Shown: positions 10,673 to 22,148 of the stretch, piece by piece | Layout of the letters: each line of letters starts with the position of its first letter | Position numbering within the stretch: position 1 is the stretch's first letter | From: Immersiella caudata | Taxonomy: Eukaryota; Ascomycota; Sordariomycetes; Sordariales; Lasiosphaeriaceae | Assembly (NCBI GenBank): GCA_030512335.1 | Contig: JAULSU010000001.1 | Coordinates: 6,076,001 to 6,140,000 of the forward strand | Direction of reading: 5' to 3' | Length of the DNA stretch: 64,000 bases | Notes under the pieces: generated by a model | What the model was told of the DNA's origin: nothing | What the model saw: only the letters and a program-made list of their open reading frames with translations | Database searches by the model: none | Position numbers and translations under genes: made by a program

Positions 10673-12046
10673 ATGGCGGGCTCCGGCATGCCCGTTTACC
10701 TCGACACCTTGGGGCAACAGCCGACGCTGAACATCTACACACAGCTGAGCCTCGCATTTGGCACTCCTCCTGACTACCATGACTCTCAAGCCGTCGTAAC
10801 CACTTTGACGGCCGGCCTGGAGCGACTCACATCAGTCTTTCCATGGACAGCCGGCAAGATCGTCGTGGAGCAGTCGGAGAAGCACAGCTCAGGCATCTTC
10901 AAAATTGTGGAGTGGGCGTCAACCCCTCAGCTTGTGGTGCGGGACCTCCGAGGCGACCCCTCAATGCCAACGATGGATTCTCTGAAGAAAGCCAACTTCG
11001 CTATGAACATGCTCGACGAAAGTATCTTTGCTTCGCATCCAACACTTCCAGGGGGTATCGCAGGGGATGGGCCGGAGCCTACAGCCGTGTTCGGGATCCA
11101 GATTTGCTTCATCAAGGGCGGTCTCGTCTTGACGTTTGTGGGGCACCATCAAGCCATGGATTTCGTCGGACTCGTTCAAGTTATGCGCCTGCTGGACAAG
11201 GCGTGTCGTGGCGATCCATTTTCCGCGTCTGATATTTCTACTGCCAACTTCGATCGCCGGACTACTATCCCCCTACTCGATTCGCAGTACCAACCAGGCT
11301 CCGAGGTCGAACGTCAGATTTGCAACCCCACAAGAGATGCATCTGCAGTGCCCGTAGTCCCTCGTCCCTCAGCAGTCCGTTGGGCCTACTTTAGTTTCAG
11401 TCCATCGGCCCTTGCAGCACTAAAGATAACAGCCATGGAGACCGCGACGCACGCATACGTCTCGACTGACGATGCTCTCACCGCGTTCATATGGCTCTCC
11501 GTTGCCCGCGCCCGCCAGGATCGAATTCGCCCCGATGTGGAGGTAACTCTTGGGCGTGCTGTTGACGGACGCCGTTATCTAAATCTGCCGCGAGAGTACC
11601 CAGGTATGCTGAACAGCATGGTATACTTCACACATTACCTCGGGGACCTGGTATCTAAGCCACTGGGCGATATCGCGACAAAGTTGCGCCTCGCTGTCGA
11701 CCCAGATACATCAGAGATTGGGGACACAGTCCGAGGCTTGGCAACCATGTTTGACCGCACACCTGATCGCTCATTGTTCTCGGCTTCGGCCAAGATTGAC
11801 CCGTCCAGGGATCTCATGATCAGCTCTTGGGCGAGTCCAGACTGCTACGGCATGAGTTTTGGGCTGGACTGGGGACTTCCAGTTGCTGTGAGGAGACCGC
11901 GTTTTGTGCCCGTTGAGGGATTAGGGTACTTGCTGCCAAAGCATCCGGAGGAGGGCATCACGGTGGCAATTTGTCTTGCCGAAAACGATTTAAGGGGTTT
12001 GATGGCCGATGAGCTGTTTTCAAGGCTTGCAACTTACGTTGGCTAG
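10673..12046 (+). CDS. BAHD/TRI101-like acyltransferase
   Basis: A CoA-dependent O- or N-acyltransferase of the fungal trichothecene 3-O-acetyltransferase-like branch of the BAHD/transferase superfamily. It is intronless, 457 aa. The active-site HxxxD appears as HHQAMD at about residue 158. The C-terminal structural motif that is DFGWG in BAHD enzymes appears as FGLDWGLP near residue 398. The start MAGSGMPVYLDTLGQQP at 10673 has a good context (ACAATGG); an upstream ATG at 10529 is in frame. Substrate is unknown: such enzymes acylate secondary metabolites or give resistance to toxins by acylation. No other biosynthetic gene is nearby, so a cluster is not supported. It is the last intact gene before the AT-rich block. 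Confidence 0.82.
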   Translation: MAGSGMPVYLDTLGQQPTLNIYTQLSLAFGTPPDYHDSQAVVTTLTAGLERLTSVFPWTAGKIVVEQSEKHSSGIFKIVEWASTPQLVVRDLRGDPSMPTMDSLKKANFAMNMLDESIFASHPTLPGGIAGDGPEPTAVFGIQICFIKGGLVLTFVGHHQAMDFVGLVQVMRLLDKACRGDPFSASDISTANFDRRTTIPLLDSQYQPGSEVERQICNPTRDASAVPVVPRPSAVRWAYFSFSPSALAALKITAMETATHAYVSTDDALTAFIWLSVARARQDRIRPDVEVTLGRAVDGRRYLNLPREYPGMLNSMVYFTHYLGDLVSKPLGDIATKLRLAVDPDTSEIGDTVRGLATMFDRTPDRSLFSASAKIDPSRDLMISSWASPDCYGMSFGLDWGLPVAVRRPRFVPVEGLGYLLPKHPEEGITVAICLAENDLRGLMADELFSRLATYVG

Positions 12047-12188
12047 GTAGGAACATGCAGTTAGCATGCAACTTTTAGCCCCCGTATTGTATCTTAGTTA
12101 AATCCCATTCCTCTTAACCCTCACCTCTTAAATCCGGGCTCTCGTTTCCCAACTCTAAATTTGGTCACTTAATTTTCAGCATGCTAAA

Positions 12189-12588
12189 ATGGATCCCTTC
12201 GCACCCGATGCCGTCCTCTCTAGTGCTAGACTTTCGTCCTACCATCGTCTCCCGCCTCATTTTCTCCCACCAAACATGGCTCCCATACGCGGAGACGGAA
12301 GAGGTAGCCAAGCCGCACCCGCCGATTTCATCCAGCGCTTCGCCGAGCAAAAGACCAGAGACCGGACAGCGAAGAAGAGCTGACCACACACAACCTCTCA
12401 CGGCGGAACAGCGTGTGTCGCTCCGTGCCTTGGTGAACGACACCGGCTCCTGGAAAGGATGCAACGCAGCCCTCGCTCTGGCCAGTTTTGGCTTTGGCGC
12501 TCGGCGACTGCTGTCTTGGATTGGCAATGCCGAACGCCTAAAATCGCTCCCCTTCATGTTGCGCAACCCTACTGTGTGCATCGCCTGA
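12189..12588 (+). pseudogene. Small GC-normal ORF at the edge of the heterochromatin, broken by one base
   Basis: The frame from ATG 12189 reads MDPFAPDAVLSSARL to RTAKKS and stops. The next frame continues directly with DHTQPLTAEQRVSLRALV and a partly hydrophobic stretch (CNAALALASFGFGARRLL) ending at 12588. Deleting one base near 12380 would make a single 132-aa ORF. Both halves have codon bias like the neighbouring genes. It could be a real small gene with an indel, or the remnant of a longer gene cut off by the transposon block that starts about 120 bp downstream. Not recognised; function unknown. Confidence 0.4.
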
Positions 12589-12719
12589 AAGCCTCAGGCA
12601 GGGAGTGGAGACGAACCTGGCCTTGATGTGATGTCAGCTGCTGCTGCTGCGGCTCCTGCGGCCGAGAAACGAGCTGGCGGGCTTTGGCGGCTGAAACGAT
12701 GGAAATAAAGTTGGTTAAC

Positions 12720-13366
12720 TTTTAATAAGTCTTTTAATGCGTATTAAATCAATACTTTAGCCAACATTACAATCCTTTTCCTTTAATTTTTATGTTATAA
12801 GCCTTATGAATTTATAAATTAATTTTTATTATTAAACTTTTTATTACTTAAATGAAAAGGTTTATTTACCGTTAAAGGTAACAGTTTTTAGTCTTACTAG
12901 TAGTTAATTTATTATTTTTTTCAGTCCTTATAAAAGTTAATTTATAATAAGGTTAATTATTCAAGCTTAACTTTAAGTATAATAAGTATTGATATTAATA
13001 GATATCTTAATAATGATTCGATTTTATAACTTAAGGTTAACATTATTAATTAAATAACTTTACCTCATTATTATTACTTTCATAAGTTGTATATATATTA
13101 TAAAACATCAGGTTAAAGGTCATTTTTAAGGTAGGATCAATTATTATGGCAAACCTTTTTTAACAAATTGAAGAAACGAGATTATATTATTATTAATGTT
13201 AGAATTACTTGACTTATAAGATCTATAATACGCGTTACAGTTAGTTATCCATATTGACCACTAAAACAGTCCTTAAAGTTTGTTAAAGGTAATCATTACT
13301 TTATAATACCTACGATAATTATGAGCTTAAATGAATGTATTTCCCCATTATATAAGTATTACGTAT
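12720..13366. other. AT-rich filler
   Basis: No element or ORF recognised; probably fully degraded repeat DNA. Confidence 0.5.
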
Positions 13367-13675
13367 TGTTGAATCATAGCCTCTGAGAGCACTGGAGAGG
13401 CCCTGTTGTCAGAAACACCGCACCTTGGAATGGGTGGAAATTATGTGGGTTGCAGCAGCTTGATTGTATTGCTTGTTGAAGTTCTAGCTTTCAGCCAGAA
13501 CCTCCTTCTTTATGAGCCAATTCGTAGGATTCAGCTTCGTCGACACTATGGCTGAGCCTGACTGGCGTTTAGGCAGTGCTAAGCATCTAGTCAGCAAAGC
13601 TGACTGGAAGCCCCTGAATCCCTTTCTTTCTGACACCATGCCGACCACCAATCAACAGGCACTCTCGTAGCAACA
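13367..13675 (+). repeat. GC-balanced island, short relative of the TGTT...AACA LTR-like family
   Basis: It begins TGTTGAATCATAGCCTCTGA and ends GTAGCAACA, matching both ends of the longer family members at 47665 and 50084 (shared TAGCCTCTGAGAGC...GAGGCCCTGT). The middle about 250 bp is different. Sequence composition is normal while both flanks are AT-rich, so it appears to have escaped or post-dated mutation. No 5-bp target duplication is evident. Confidence 0.45.
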
Positions 13676-15517
13676 TCTGATTTAAGTAATAAGTTTAATA
13701 ATGTGAAAGAGATAATTTATTAAAATAATAATAATTTAAATATATATATTTAGTATTTAACTGGAGGCGAATTAAAGTGTAATACTGGTTTTGAAGAGTC
13801 ATAAATAGTATTAAATTTATTATCATAATTTAAAAAATAAAATGATTAAAATTCAACTGTTATTAAATGCTCGATTAAATGTTAAAAGTGCCATAACTAG
13901 TACCACACTTTGTAGTGGTTTGTAAAGGGACATTGCAGATTATGAATCATTGTCACCAATTTATGCATGGTAGTTAAACTGAAGCTGGGGCTTAACATAA
14001 AAGTATTGACTTTAGGATAAGCAACGGTTTATTTAAAATTACTATTATAATGCTGTCGTTAAAAATAACGGTAGAGCTTTTAACACCTTGTAATTAGTAG
14101 TAATTCATAACAATACTTACTGTATTTGGTGTTTACAAATCATGTTTCTATAATCCCCTGTACCTTTTTTTTATGAAAGTTAGACTTGATGTCTTCTAAA
14201 AACTGCAAGCTTATTATCTGAGTTAAGTTTTATTTGTAAAGTATCTGAGCTATACAGTAGGTATACCGTAATGTGGTAAAATTTTAAAGCACCAGTCACT
14301 TTTATATTTCCATCTTCCATCTTCTTTGTCTTGAAGTTTTTACTCTTTAATCAAGCTATTACAGTTACACCATTTTCCATTATTAATCACTGCGATAGTT
14401 TTAAGATAATAACCATACGAAATTTGTAAACGGAATTGAATATCATTAGCAACAAACTGATAAATAGAACTTGATTACATTTAGAATGGCTAACTTTACC
14501 CTTGATATACACGATTAAAGCTAGCAATATTAAACTTACACGAAACCTTTATAGGCAATGAGAATTTCATCATTAAGTAAAATAATTTGAGTACCCTAAA
14601 TAAGTCAGAGGGTAAAGCTTTGATTATTAGGATTTTAATAATTATTTTATCTTTGAATAAAATCTTATTAAATGTAAAAATATATACCCCAATGGATTTA
14701 GTTACTACAAAACGCTAGTGATTAATAGTATTACGTATTAATAATAACCGTAGCAACTTATTAGTCAAACGAAGACGATGATATTATTTTAAGTTGACGA
14801 AATAAGTTAGTTAACAGTAATATAACTATACTTGATGAAAACCCCATTACTGCTAAACTGCAAGCTGTATGAGATAATGCTATTGTAAAACAGTAAAGGC
14901 CAATTAATTAAAAGAAAACATCTTTTTACTAAGTTAGCGTAGCGATTATTTAACACCGTTACTATACTTTTCCTCCAGTAAATCACATTAAACTAAATAA
15001 AAATAAATATCAGTTTTTTTTTTTTAAATAGCTTCAAAAAACCATTAATTAATGAATTTTATAGCATTAACAAGTCCTTGAAAAACATGTATTATATTCA
15101 CTAATAAGTTATACATATACTGGATATGCAAAAGTTAGGAACCTTTATAGTATTAGATAATGGTTTAAAAAGGCCATTAAAGACGATAATTACCCTTGCA
15201 TTATCAATTAATAACTAATAATTTATTAAAATGATAATTGTTATCGTGATTTTTACCATACAGGTATACAAACTCACAGTAAGGATTTAAATATAATTAA
15301 TAAGGAAAGTAAGGATTGGGGTGTGAAGGCTTTATATTTAACATTTTCATAAAAGCTAATGAAAACATATTTTGACTTTGATAGGTAAATCCGATATATT
15401 ATTTGACAATAGAGGTTAAATGGATGTTAAAGTAGGCATTAACGTTTTAATATATATTCGTGAAATCTAACAGTAGCAGAACTTATTCATTCAAACCACT
15501 ACCTTATACAACCCTTT
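13676..15517. other. AT-rich filler
   Basis: Only short broken ORFs; no transposon motif recognised. Confidence 0.5.
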
Positions 15518-15525
15518 GTTACCGC
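15518..15525. repeat. Left 8-bp target-site duplication of the hAT element
   Basis: GTTACCGC directly before the left inverted end; identical to 18549-18556. Confidence 0.9.
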
Positions 15526-18500
15526 CAGGGTTCGGAATTAATTTCTAATTTTTTAATTTTAATTTTAGTTTTCTAGTTGAATTTAATATTAATTTTAGGA
15601 AACACTAAACTAGGCTAATTTTAGTTTTTGGTAAGAATTGAATTAGGCTAATTTTAGTTTTAGTAAATATTAAACTAAAAATTAAAAAAAATTTAGCACA
15701 CTGTTTTGTAGAAAGATACATAGGTGTATAGATAGTTATTAAGTTGGTATTTCGTAATTAAATACTAATAGTATAGTTATTTAATGTTTATATATAGAAA
15801 TGTATACTAAATTCTAACAGTTTCTACGAAATTCCACGGAATTCTAGAAGATTCTACAAGATTTTTACAAGATTCTACAAGATTCCATTACTTATATAAT
15901 ATAATCTATCATATTTTTAATATAGAATGAAAGGAATCTATTAGATTTAACATTAATAAGCCTTAAAAAGTATAAATATAATCTGTGCAACACTTCATTC
16001 TCTTTATCTTCTTTTTCTTTTTTACACACGTAACAATTATTATATCTCACTGTACCAACTCTATTAAATATATTAACTTTATAAAGATGGATTCGTTTAA
16101 TATTACTATCTCCGACTCCGAGTCCACAAATCTCAACCCTAGCACACCAACAAACGTTAGTTCTAGTAACGCTACTAGTAACTATAAGGATTCAAAATAT
16201 AACAACCTAAATTATGAACTTGAGGAACCACCTAAAACAGGTGTTTATATCTTCGATAACGGCTTATATACCCGTATATTAAAGCTTATTAATCTCGATA
16301 AAGAACGCGAAATCTTGCAATTTTAGTAAAACTACAGCAATCAAAGGCTTTCAATCTTCAAATTAAGTACAACATTACCGGGATAAACATCCTACTATCG
16401 CGTATAATAAAAAAACAGAAAATATAAAAACAAAAATAAACAATTTACCTATAAGAACAGATTTTTTCAACAATTCTCAAACTACTGAAATAGATAGCCG
16501 AAAACGACCTCGAAATAATACAATAATAGATTTTAATGACGACGAAGCGTATAATAAAATCCTAAACTTCATTATCGAAAACAACTTATCCTTTAATGTT
16601 CTTAGTTCTACAACATTTAAAGACTTATTAAATTAATATAATCGGCTTACACCAGTTATAAATCCAAGAAAAATAAAAACCATCCTCGATAAAAATTATC
16701 ATAACGAATTCTTACATCTTATCAATAATATACGACTAAATTTAGAAAGTAACGGTACTTTCTCACTTATATTTGATCTCTGGACCTCTAATAATCAAGA
16801 CGCCTTTTTCGGCATTATACTGGCTTATATTAATGCGGATTTTAAGTTAAAATATAAACTCATTGGATTCGAACACCTTACTGAAAGCCATACAGCCGAA
16901 TACATTTATACCGAATTTTTAAAAATCCTGAAAGATTATAAATTTTTAAATACGACAAATAATAATAGTATTTTATCAATTACAAGAGATAACGCTTCTA
17001 ATAATAATAAATTCATATTAACTTTACGAAAGAAAAACAGCAGTATAAACGATATACGTTGTTCAGCTCATATATTAAATATTATAGTTCAGGATATTTT
17101 ATCTGACATATATTTTACATTTAAAAAACGGCTATATGCTTGACGATCCTGAGAATAGTAATTATGATAATCCTAATAACGATATATCAACCATTACCAA
17201 AGTACGAAAAATAGTAACACTTATTAAATATATAACAGAAAACCGAAAGTTACTCTTGAAGGTGTTGATAAATATAAAAAAGAAGGTGTGATTCCCTTTA
17301 ATTACCAAAAAACTCGCATTCCTTTCGATAACGCTACCAGATGGAACTCAACTTATAATATGGTATCGACTGCTCTTGAGCTAAAAGAAGCATTAATTTA
17401 TATTAATAAATTTACAAAAAACACAGACTTTAAACGATACTTTTTTACTGACGACGAATTTAACGAGTTAAAAAAACATATTTGAAGTATTTATTAAACC
17501 TACAACTCAGCTACAAAGCGAGCTATCAATAACACTAAACTTTACTTTGTTATATATTTATTAAATATATTTATTAAATATATAACAAACTCGACAATTT
17601 AATTACTATATATAAAAATCGAAAGATATACGATACAATAGCTATATTATTGCTATAAAACACGGAATAGAAAAGCTTGAAAAATACTTTCCTCGACGAA
17701 TTACACCTTCAAATATACGAAGTTTAAAGATTTATATTATTACTCTTATACTGGACCCCCGGTTTAAAATCATTCATTTTCAAGAAAACGGTTTATTATT
17801 ACACTATAAGAATATATATAACGACGCCATCGGTATTTTAAAATTCGAATATATAAAGATTCGCAACGAATTAAACTTAAATAATAACAACAATAACAAC
17901 AATACTGATCCAGATATATCATTTGACGAATTAGCTGTTGATAATTCCACTACAGCAAATAGTTCTTTAAGCGATAGTAACGAAGAAGACGATGATATTT
18001 TTATATCTAAAAATCTTAATAATGACGAAGAATATACCGATTATTTAAAGGAACCTCCCATATCTAACAAGGATATTAATCCTTTGGATTATTGGAAGCA
18101 AAACGTCTATCGGTTTCCAGTTTTAAGCATATTAGCACGCCGATATTTAGCTATACCAGCAACTTCAGCCCCTATTAAAAGAATTTCTCTATGAGTAACA
18201 ATATTATTACAAAAAGTCGAAATAGATTACTACCAAATACTGTTAAACAGCTTATACTACTTAAAAGCTGGAAATTAGAAGACTTTCGTGGATTAAATAG
18301 AGATAAAGATATATCAGATGAAGAAGAATAATTATTTAGCAATATTTGTTATAGCCTTGTATAATAGAATTTATTTGTTGTAAAATAATTTAATTTAATT
18401 TAATTTTCCTAATTTGATTTAATTTTTCCTAATTTAATTTTAGTACGGGCAAATACTAAGCTAGTTAATTTTAGTATAGGTAAAAATTAAACTAAGTAAT

Positions 18501-18548
18501 TTTAGTTTGGGTAGAAATTAAATTAAAATTAAATTAATCCGAACCCTG
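15526..18548 (+). mobile_element. hAT-superfamily DNA transposon, 3,023 bp, degraded
   Basis: The left end begins CAGGGTTCGGA; the right end is its inverse (TCCGAACCCTG). Both are flanked by an exact 8-bp duplication, GTTACCGC, the hAT hallmark. Subterminal regions on both sides carry repeated AATTTTAGTTT-like stretches. Inside is a degraded hAT transposase on +. The element is itself AT-rich. Confidence 0.92.
16087..18332 (+). pseudogene. hAT transposase, broken
   Basis: Starts MDSFNITISDSESTN at 16087. Recognisable pieces: FSLIFDLWTSNNQDAFF and SITRDNASNNN (catalytic-core region), IRCSAHILNIIVQDIL, ATRWNSTYNM, and the C-terminal dimerisation region NPLDYWKQNVYRFPVLSILA then KSRNRLLPNTVKQLILL. 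It is interrupted by in-frame stops (for example TAA in DLLN-stop-YNRL near 16636), frame changes, and a likely one-base loss near 18,195. It cannot make active transposase, but may once have mobilised the related short elements in the window. Confidence 0.85.
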
Positions 18549-18556
18549 GTTACCGC
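18549..18556. repeat. Right 8-bp target-site duplication of the hAT element
   Basis: GTTACCGC, identical to 15518-15525. Confidence 0.9.
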
Positions 18557-19039
18557 TATTGTTCTAACGTTAAATATAACGTAATTGAATTTTTTATTGG
18601 CCGTAACTTTTCTTGATTCAAATAACTTAGTTATCAAAAGCAATTCCTAGAAAAATATAACGTATAAATAGATTTGAAGTGCAAATAATGAATTCTACTT
18701 ATCATACATAAATAGTAAGAAAGATATTATTAACATATGAAAAGTATTTTCTGCTAAATTCTTTTATCACACTCTATGGACCTACCAATAAGGAAAAACA
18801 ACAGTAACGTAGTCATTCAAAAGCTAATAAAGTTATGTAGGTTTTCCCTGTTTATAAAGACTTAGGCTTAAATAGCCTAAGGTGTTATAGAAAAGTTTTA
18901 ATATATATGTTACGTTAGGTTAAATTACAGTTACTTCACCCCTCTTACACTTTCAATAATAATAATATAATACCCGATACACTGTTATAAAGTAACCGTT
19001 TTATTATATAGCATTTATATATGATTTTTATATCATATA
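18557..19039. other. AT-rich filler
   Basis: No feature recognised. Confidence 0.5.
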
Positions 19040-19178
19040 TTACCACCTTACTTTTTTTGCTTTTTCTTACTTTGTTACTTTACTTTTTCGTCATATTAAA
19101 AGTAAAGTAAAGTAAAAGTAAAAGTAAAAGTAAAAGTAAAAGTAAAAGTAAGAAAGTAAGAAAATAATCCCAACCCTG
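19040..19178 (-). mobile_element. hAT-like terminal fragment with AAAGT/TTTAC-type repeats
   Basis: Ends ATAATCCCAACCCTG, a variant hAT end. Next to it are many copies of AAAGTA/AAAAGT. It is the inverse of 36341-36476 and resembles the end at 45720-45800, so these belong to one family. Confidence 0.65.
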
Positions 19179-19229
19179 CTATCTGGAAATGTCTTCAAAG
19201 TAGTATATTATTCGATAGAAATTAAAATA

Positions 19230-19569
19230 GTAAAAAGGGTTATTATCATTGAGATCTTTTTTATTATATTACTTTATCACCGAAAAGGATATCGTATTTA
19301 AAGGAAAGCTAATAAGCGTTTTCTTAAAAGTTATATTCGTAAACGGTGGAAAAGATATTTAGAATTTATATTTTTGGGTTGATTTTCGTACGATTAAAAG
19401 GGGCCTTACTACTATTAGCTTCCGGAAACAAAGGCTGAAAAGGAGCAAGCTGAAAAGGATCTTAAGGAATAGAATAAGGAGCTAGGGGGGCCATGATGGC
19501 CAGGGTTGTATGTAACTAAAGGGGTGTGGCTGGCTTGGCATTGTGCAGAACTTTTGAAAGGCACCTCCG
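19230..19569 (+). mobile_element. Tc1/mariner-like element, internally deleted
   Basis: A piece of transposase-like sequence joins directly to the 3' terminus (GGGGTGTGGCTGGCTTGGCA to GGCACCTCCG), followed by TA. It matches the ends of 20080-21145 and 47352-50061. The middle of the transposase is missing. Confidence 0.65.
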
Positions 19570-19571
19570 TA

Positions 19572-20079
19572 TTGATAATACTGTTAGTTAAGCTAATTTT
19601 AATTAAAAGGTTTTTCAAAGTATTACTTTTTATTAACTATAAATAATGCCACCGTATTAAGGATCTTAAGATTTACTAAATTCACATTTATTGAAAAATG
19701 GTTTGTATCATACGTTCTAGTAGTAAAAAAAGGGTATTACAGTTCCCCTAAATAGGTAATATTATAAATATAATTTAACATATCATTAAATAACCACATC
19801 ATATTAATACTGAATACAAAGGTTGATTATCACGTAGAAGTAAACCTTTTCAATATCTGTTGATGATTAGCGACCAGGCTTAATTAATACTACTCAACAG
19901 TAATACAAAGATAGAAAACAAGATTAGATGGGGAGTTTTTGTTTTTTTTAAATATTTATAGTAATTAGCCGTATTTAATTATATTAATAATAATAATAAT
20001 ATAATACATGTAAAGATATAAAGATATAAGATATAAACGGTGGCAGGATAATTATAATAATAAACACTCATAAAAATAC
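19572..20079. other. AT-rich filler
   Basis: Contains (TAA)n-like stretches near 19985-20010; nothing else recognised. Confidence 0.4.
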
Positions 20080-21145
20080 ATGAGAGAAAGGAGGATTAGC
20101 GTTAAGGGCTTTAACATCTTAGCTATTACGATCTATAGGATCCTCAAATCAGCCGGGTTTAATAAAACGAAGCTAATGAGGAAGCCTGGATTAACAAAGA
20201 AGATAAAGGAGGAACGACTGAAATGGTGTTTTAATTATTAAGATTAGACTTTAAAAGATTAGAAACGTGTTATTTAATCTGATGAACTTCTCTTATATTA
20301 CTTTATCGTTAAGGAGGATATTATGTTTAAAGGAAAGCTAATAAGCGTTTTCTTAAAAGCTGTATTTGTAAACGATGGAAAGGATATTTAAAGTTTATGT
20401 TTTAAGGCTGTTTTCCGTACGATTGAGAGGGCCTTTACCACTGCTAGCTTCCAGAAACAAAAGCTAAAAGGAAACAAGCTGAGAGGGATCTTAAGGAGTA
20501 AAATAAAAAGCTAGAGCTAGTATTACGTAACAAGTGGGAGTTAAATACGTTAATAATAAGGTTTGGTTTAGTTATAAAACGTGGTAAAAAACCATAATGG
20601 TAATAGAATAAAACGAACAGTATACTTGTGTAAGAATTAAAAAGAGGTATCGACTAGTATTGTTATTAATTTAGGTCCATGTACTAAAGCTTATTCCTTT
20701 CGCTAAAAGCTGTGGGTTAAGTACGCTTATTCAGGAGGATAAGACTAACACACATTTATCATACTTAATAGCGGATGTATATAATATCTATCAGGTTTAC
20801 CACCTCTTTGGCCAGATAATTCCACTGATCTTAATATGATAAAGCCTTATTAGTTCTGGATGAAGAGAGAAACAACCAAAAAGGAGCCCTAAAGAGCAGG
20901 GCTGAGGCCATTTGAGTATAAGAGTATTGCTGGAACGAAACCCTTAGGTAAGAGCGTATTCAGGCCTGGATTAAAAGGATCGTTAAACATATATAACGGG
21001 TAATAAGGTGCGAAGGAGGTAATAAGTATCGAGAGGGCAGGAAAAGAATAAGGAGCTAGGGGGGCCAAGATGGCCAGTGTTGTATGTAATTAAAGGGGTG
21101 TGTGGCTGGCTTGGCATTGCGCAGAACTTTTGAAAGGCACCTCCG
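20080..21145 (+). mobile_element. Tc1/mariner-like element, 5'-truncated
   Basis: Parallel along its length to 48,500-50,061, lacking the first part. A transposase relic on + includes the region around NSTDLNMI (the NSPDLNxIE motif of Tc1 transposases, here altered). It ends with the long terminal repeat GGCACCTCCG followed by TA. Many stop codons. Confidence 0.7.
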
Positions 21146-21146
21146 T

Positions 21147-21649
21147 ATTTCTATGTTAAAAAGGGTTTAAAAGTTTATAAGGTTATATAACCGGAGATTT
21201 ACTTAATTACAGATTCTGTGATTATCGACGACTTCTTTGTCCAGGTTTTTTTTCATTTTGAGGAAGTTATAGCTCTATTAAGCTTATAATAATTTTTTTC
21301 TCCTTTTTATATATCATTTAATCCTAGATTTATAAACACTTTACATGTATTTCCTTTGCTATTTAGGCAACTATACACACAGTTTATTATTTTAATATAG
21401 TTCAACATTTATAACTGACGTTTTAAACACTATTTATTTAAAGTTTAGTTTGGGGTAAATATGAAAGTAAATCCATACAGAGAGGTGTTTAGTGGGTTAA
21501 TACTTGTGTATCGTTATAATATGTAATAACACATGGGGAAATTATATGAAAGGACAAAACTAAAGATTGTTTAACCAATCTAACGAATACTTATGTAAAG
21601 AGCTGGAAGTGTTTCTTACACTGTTATAAGTGTAACAATAACTATTTAT
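21147..21649. other. AT-rich filler
   Basis: No feature recognised. Confidence 0.4.
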
Positions 21650-21883
21650 ATTATAAAGGAACGAAAAAACTTATGGTGACCTTCATAGTCTTCTTTTCAC
21701 TGTACTGTGAAGGTTTCCTCAGCAGAAGCCTTACCTTTACCGACAGCCCCGCCTTTATCTATAGGGGATGTTAAAATTATAAGAGCGAGTATGTAAATAG
21801 AATGTCTCTTACAATGGCACTGTACCGACCACGGGGGTATATCGGCCTGTGTTAGACTTAAGGGTGACCAGAAGGTCGTCATA
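21650..21883 (+). repeat. Partial LTR, gypsy family, 3' part
   Basis: Similar to 46131-46443 and ends GAAGGTCGTCATA, the mutated form of the LTR end GGTCGTCACA. The 5' half is not recognisable. Confidence 0.55.
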
Positions 21884-22140
21884 ATAACTCATACTTACTA
21901 TTAATTTTGATCCGTTTTAATACAAACTACCCGTTAAGGGTGTATATATTTAAATTCATCATACATCTCCTTTGACCCTCACATTATGGCTTTAATTAAA
22001 AAGAGCATTAAAAGAGGTAAACTGTAAACTTCAAATTTATAACTTACCGTTTTAGTATAAAAGACAATTAAGATAAAAGCGTTATAATTAATAATATCAA
22101 GAGCGTTTAATCCTTTAACAACTTTATGGTTTGACTTATA

Positions 22141-22148
22141 GGTGTCAT
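22141..22148. repeat. Left 8-bp target duplication of the AGTC-rich element
   Basis: GGTGTCAT; the right copy at 22918-22925 is GGTGTCGT (one transition). Confidence 0.75.
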
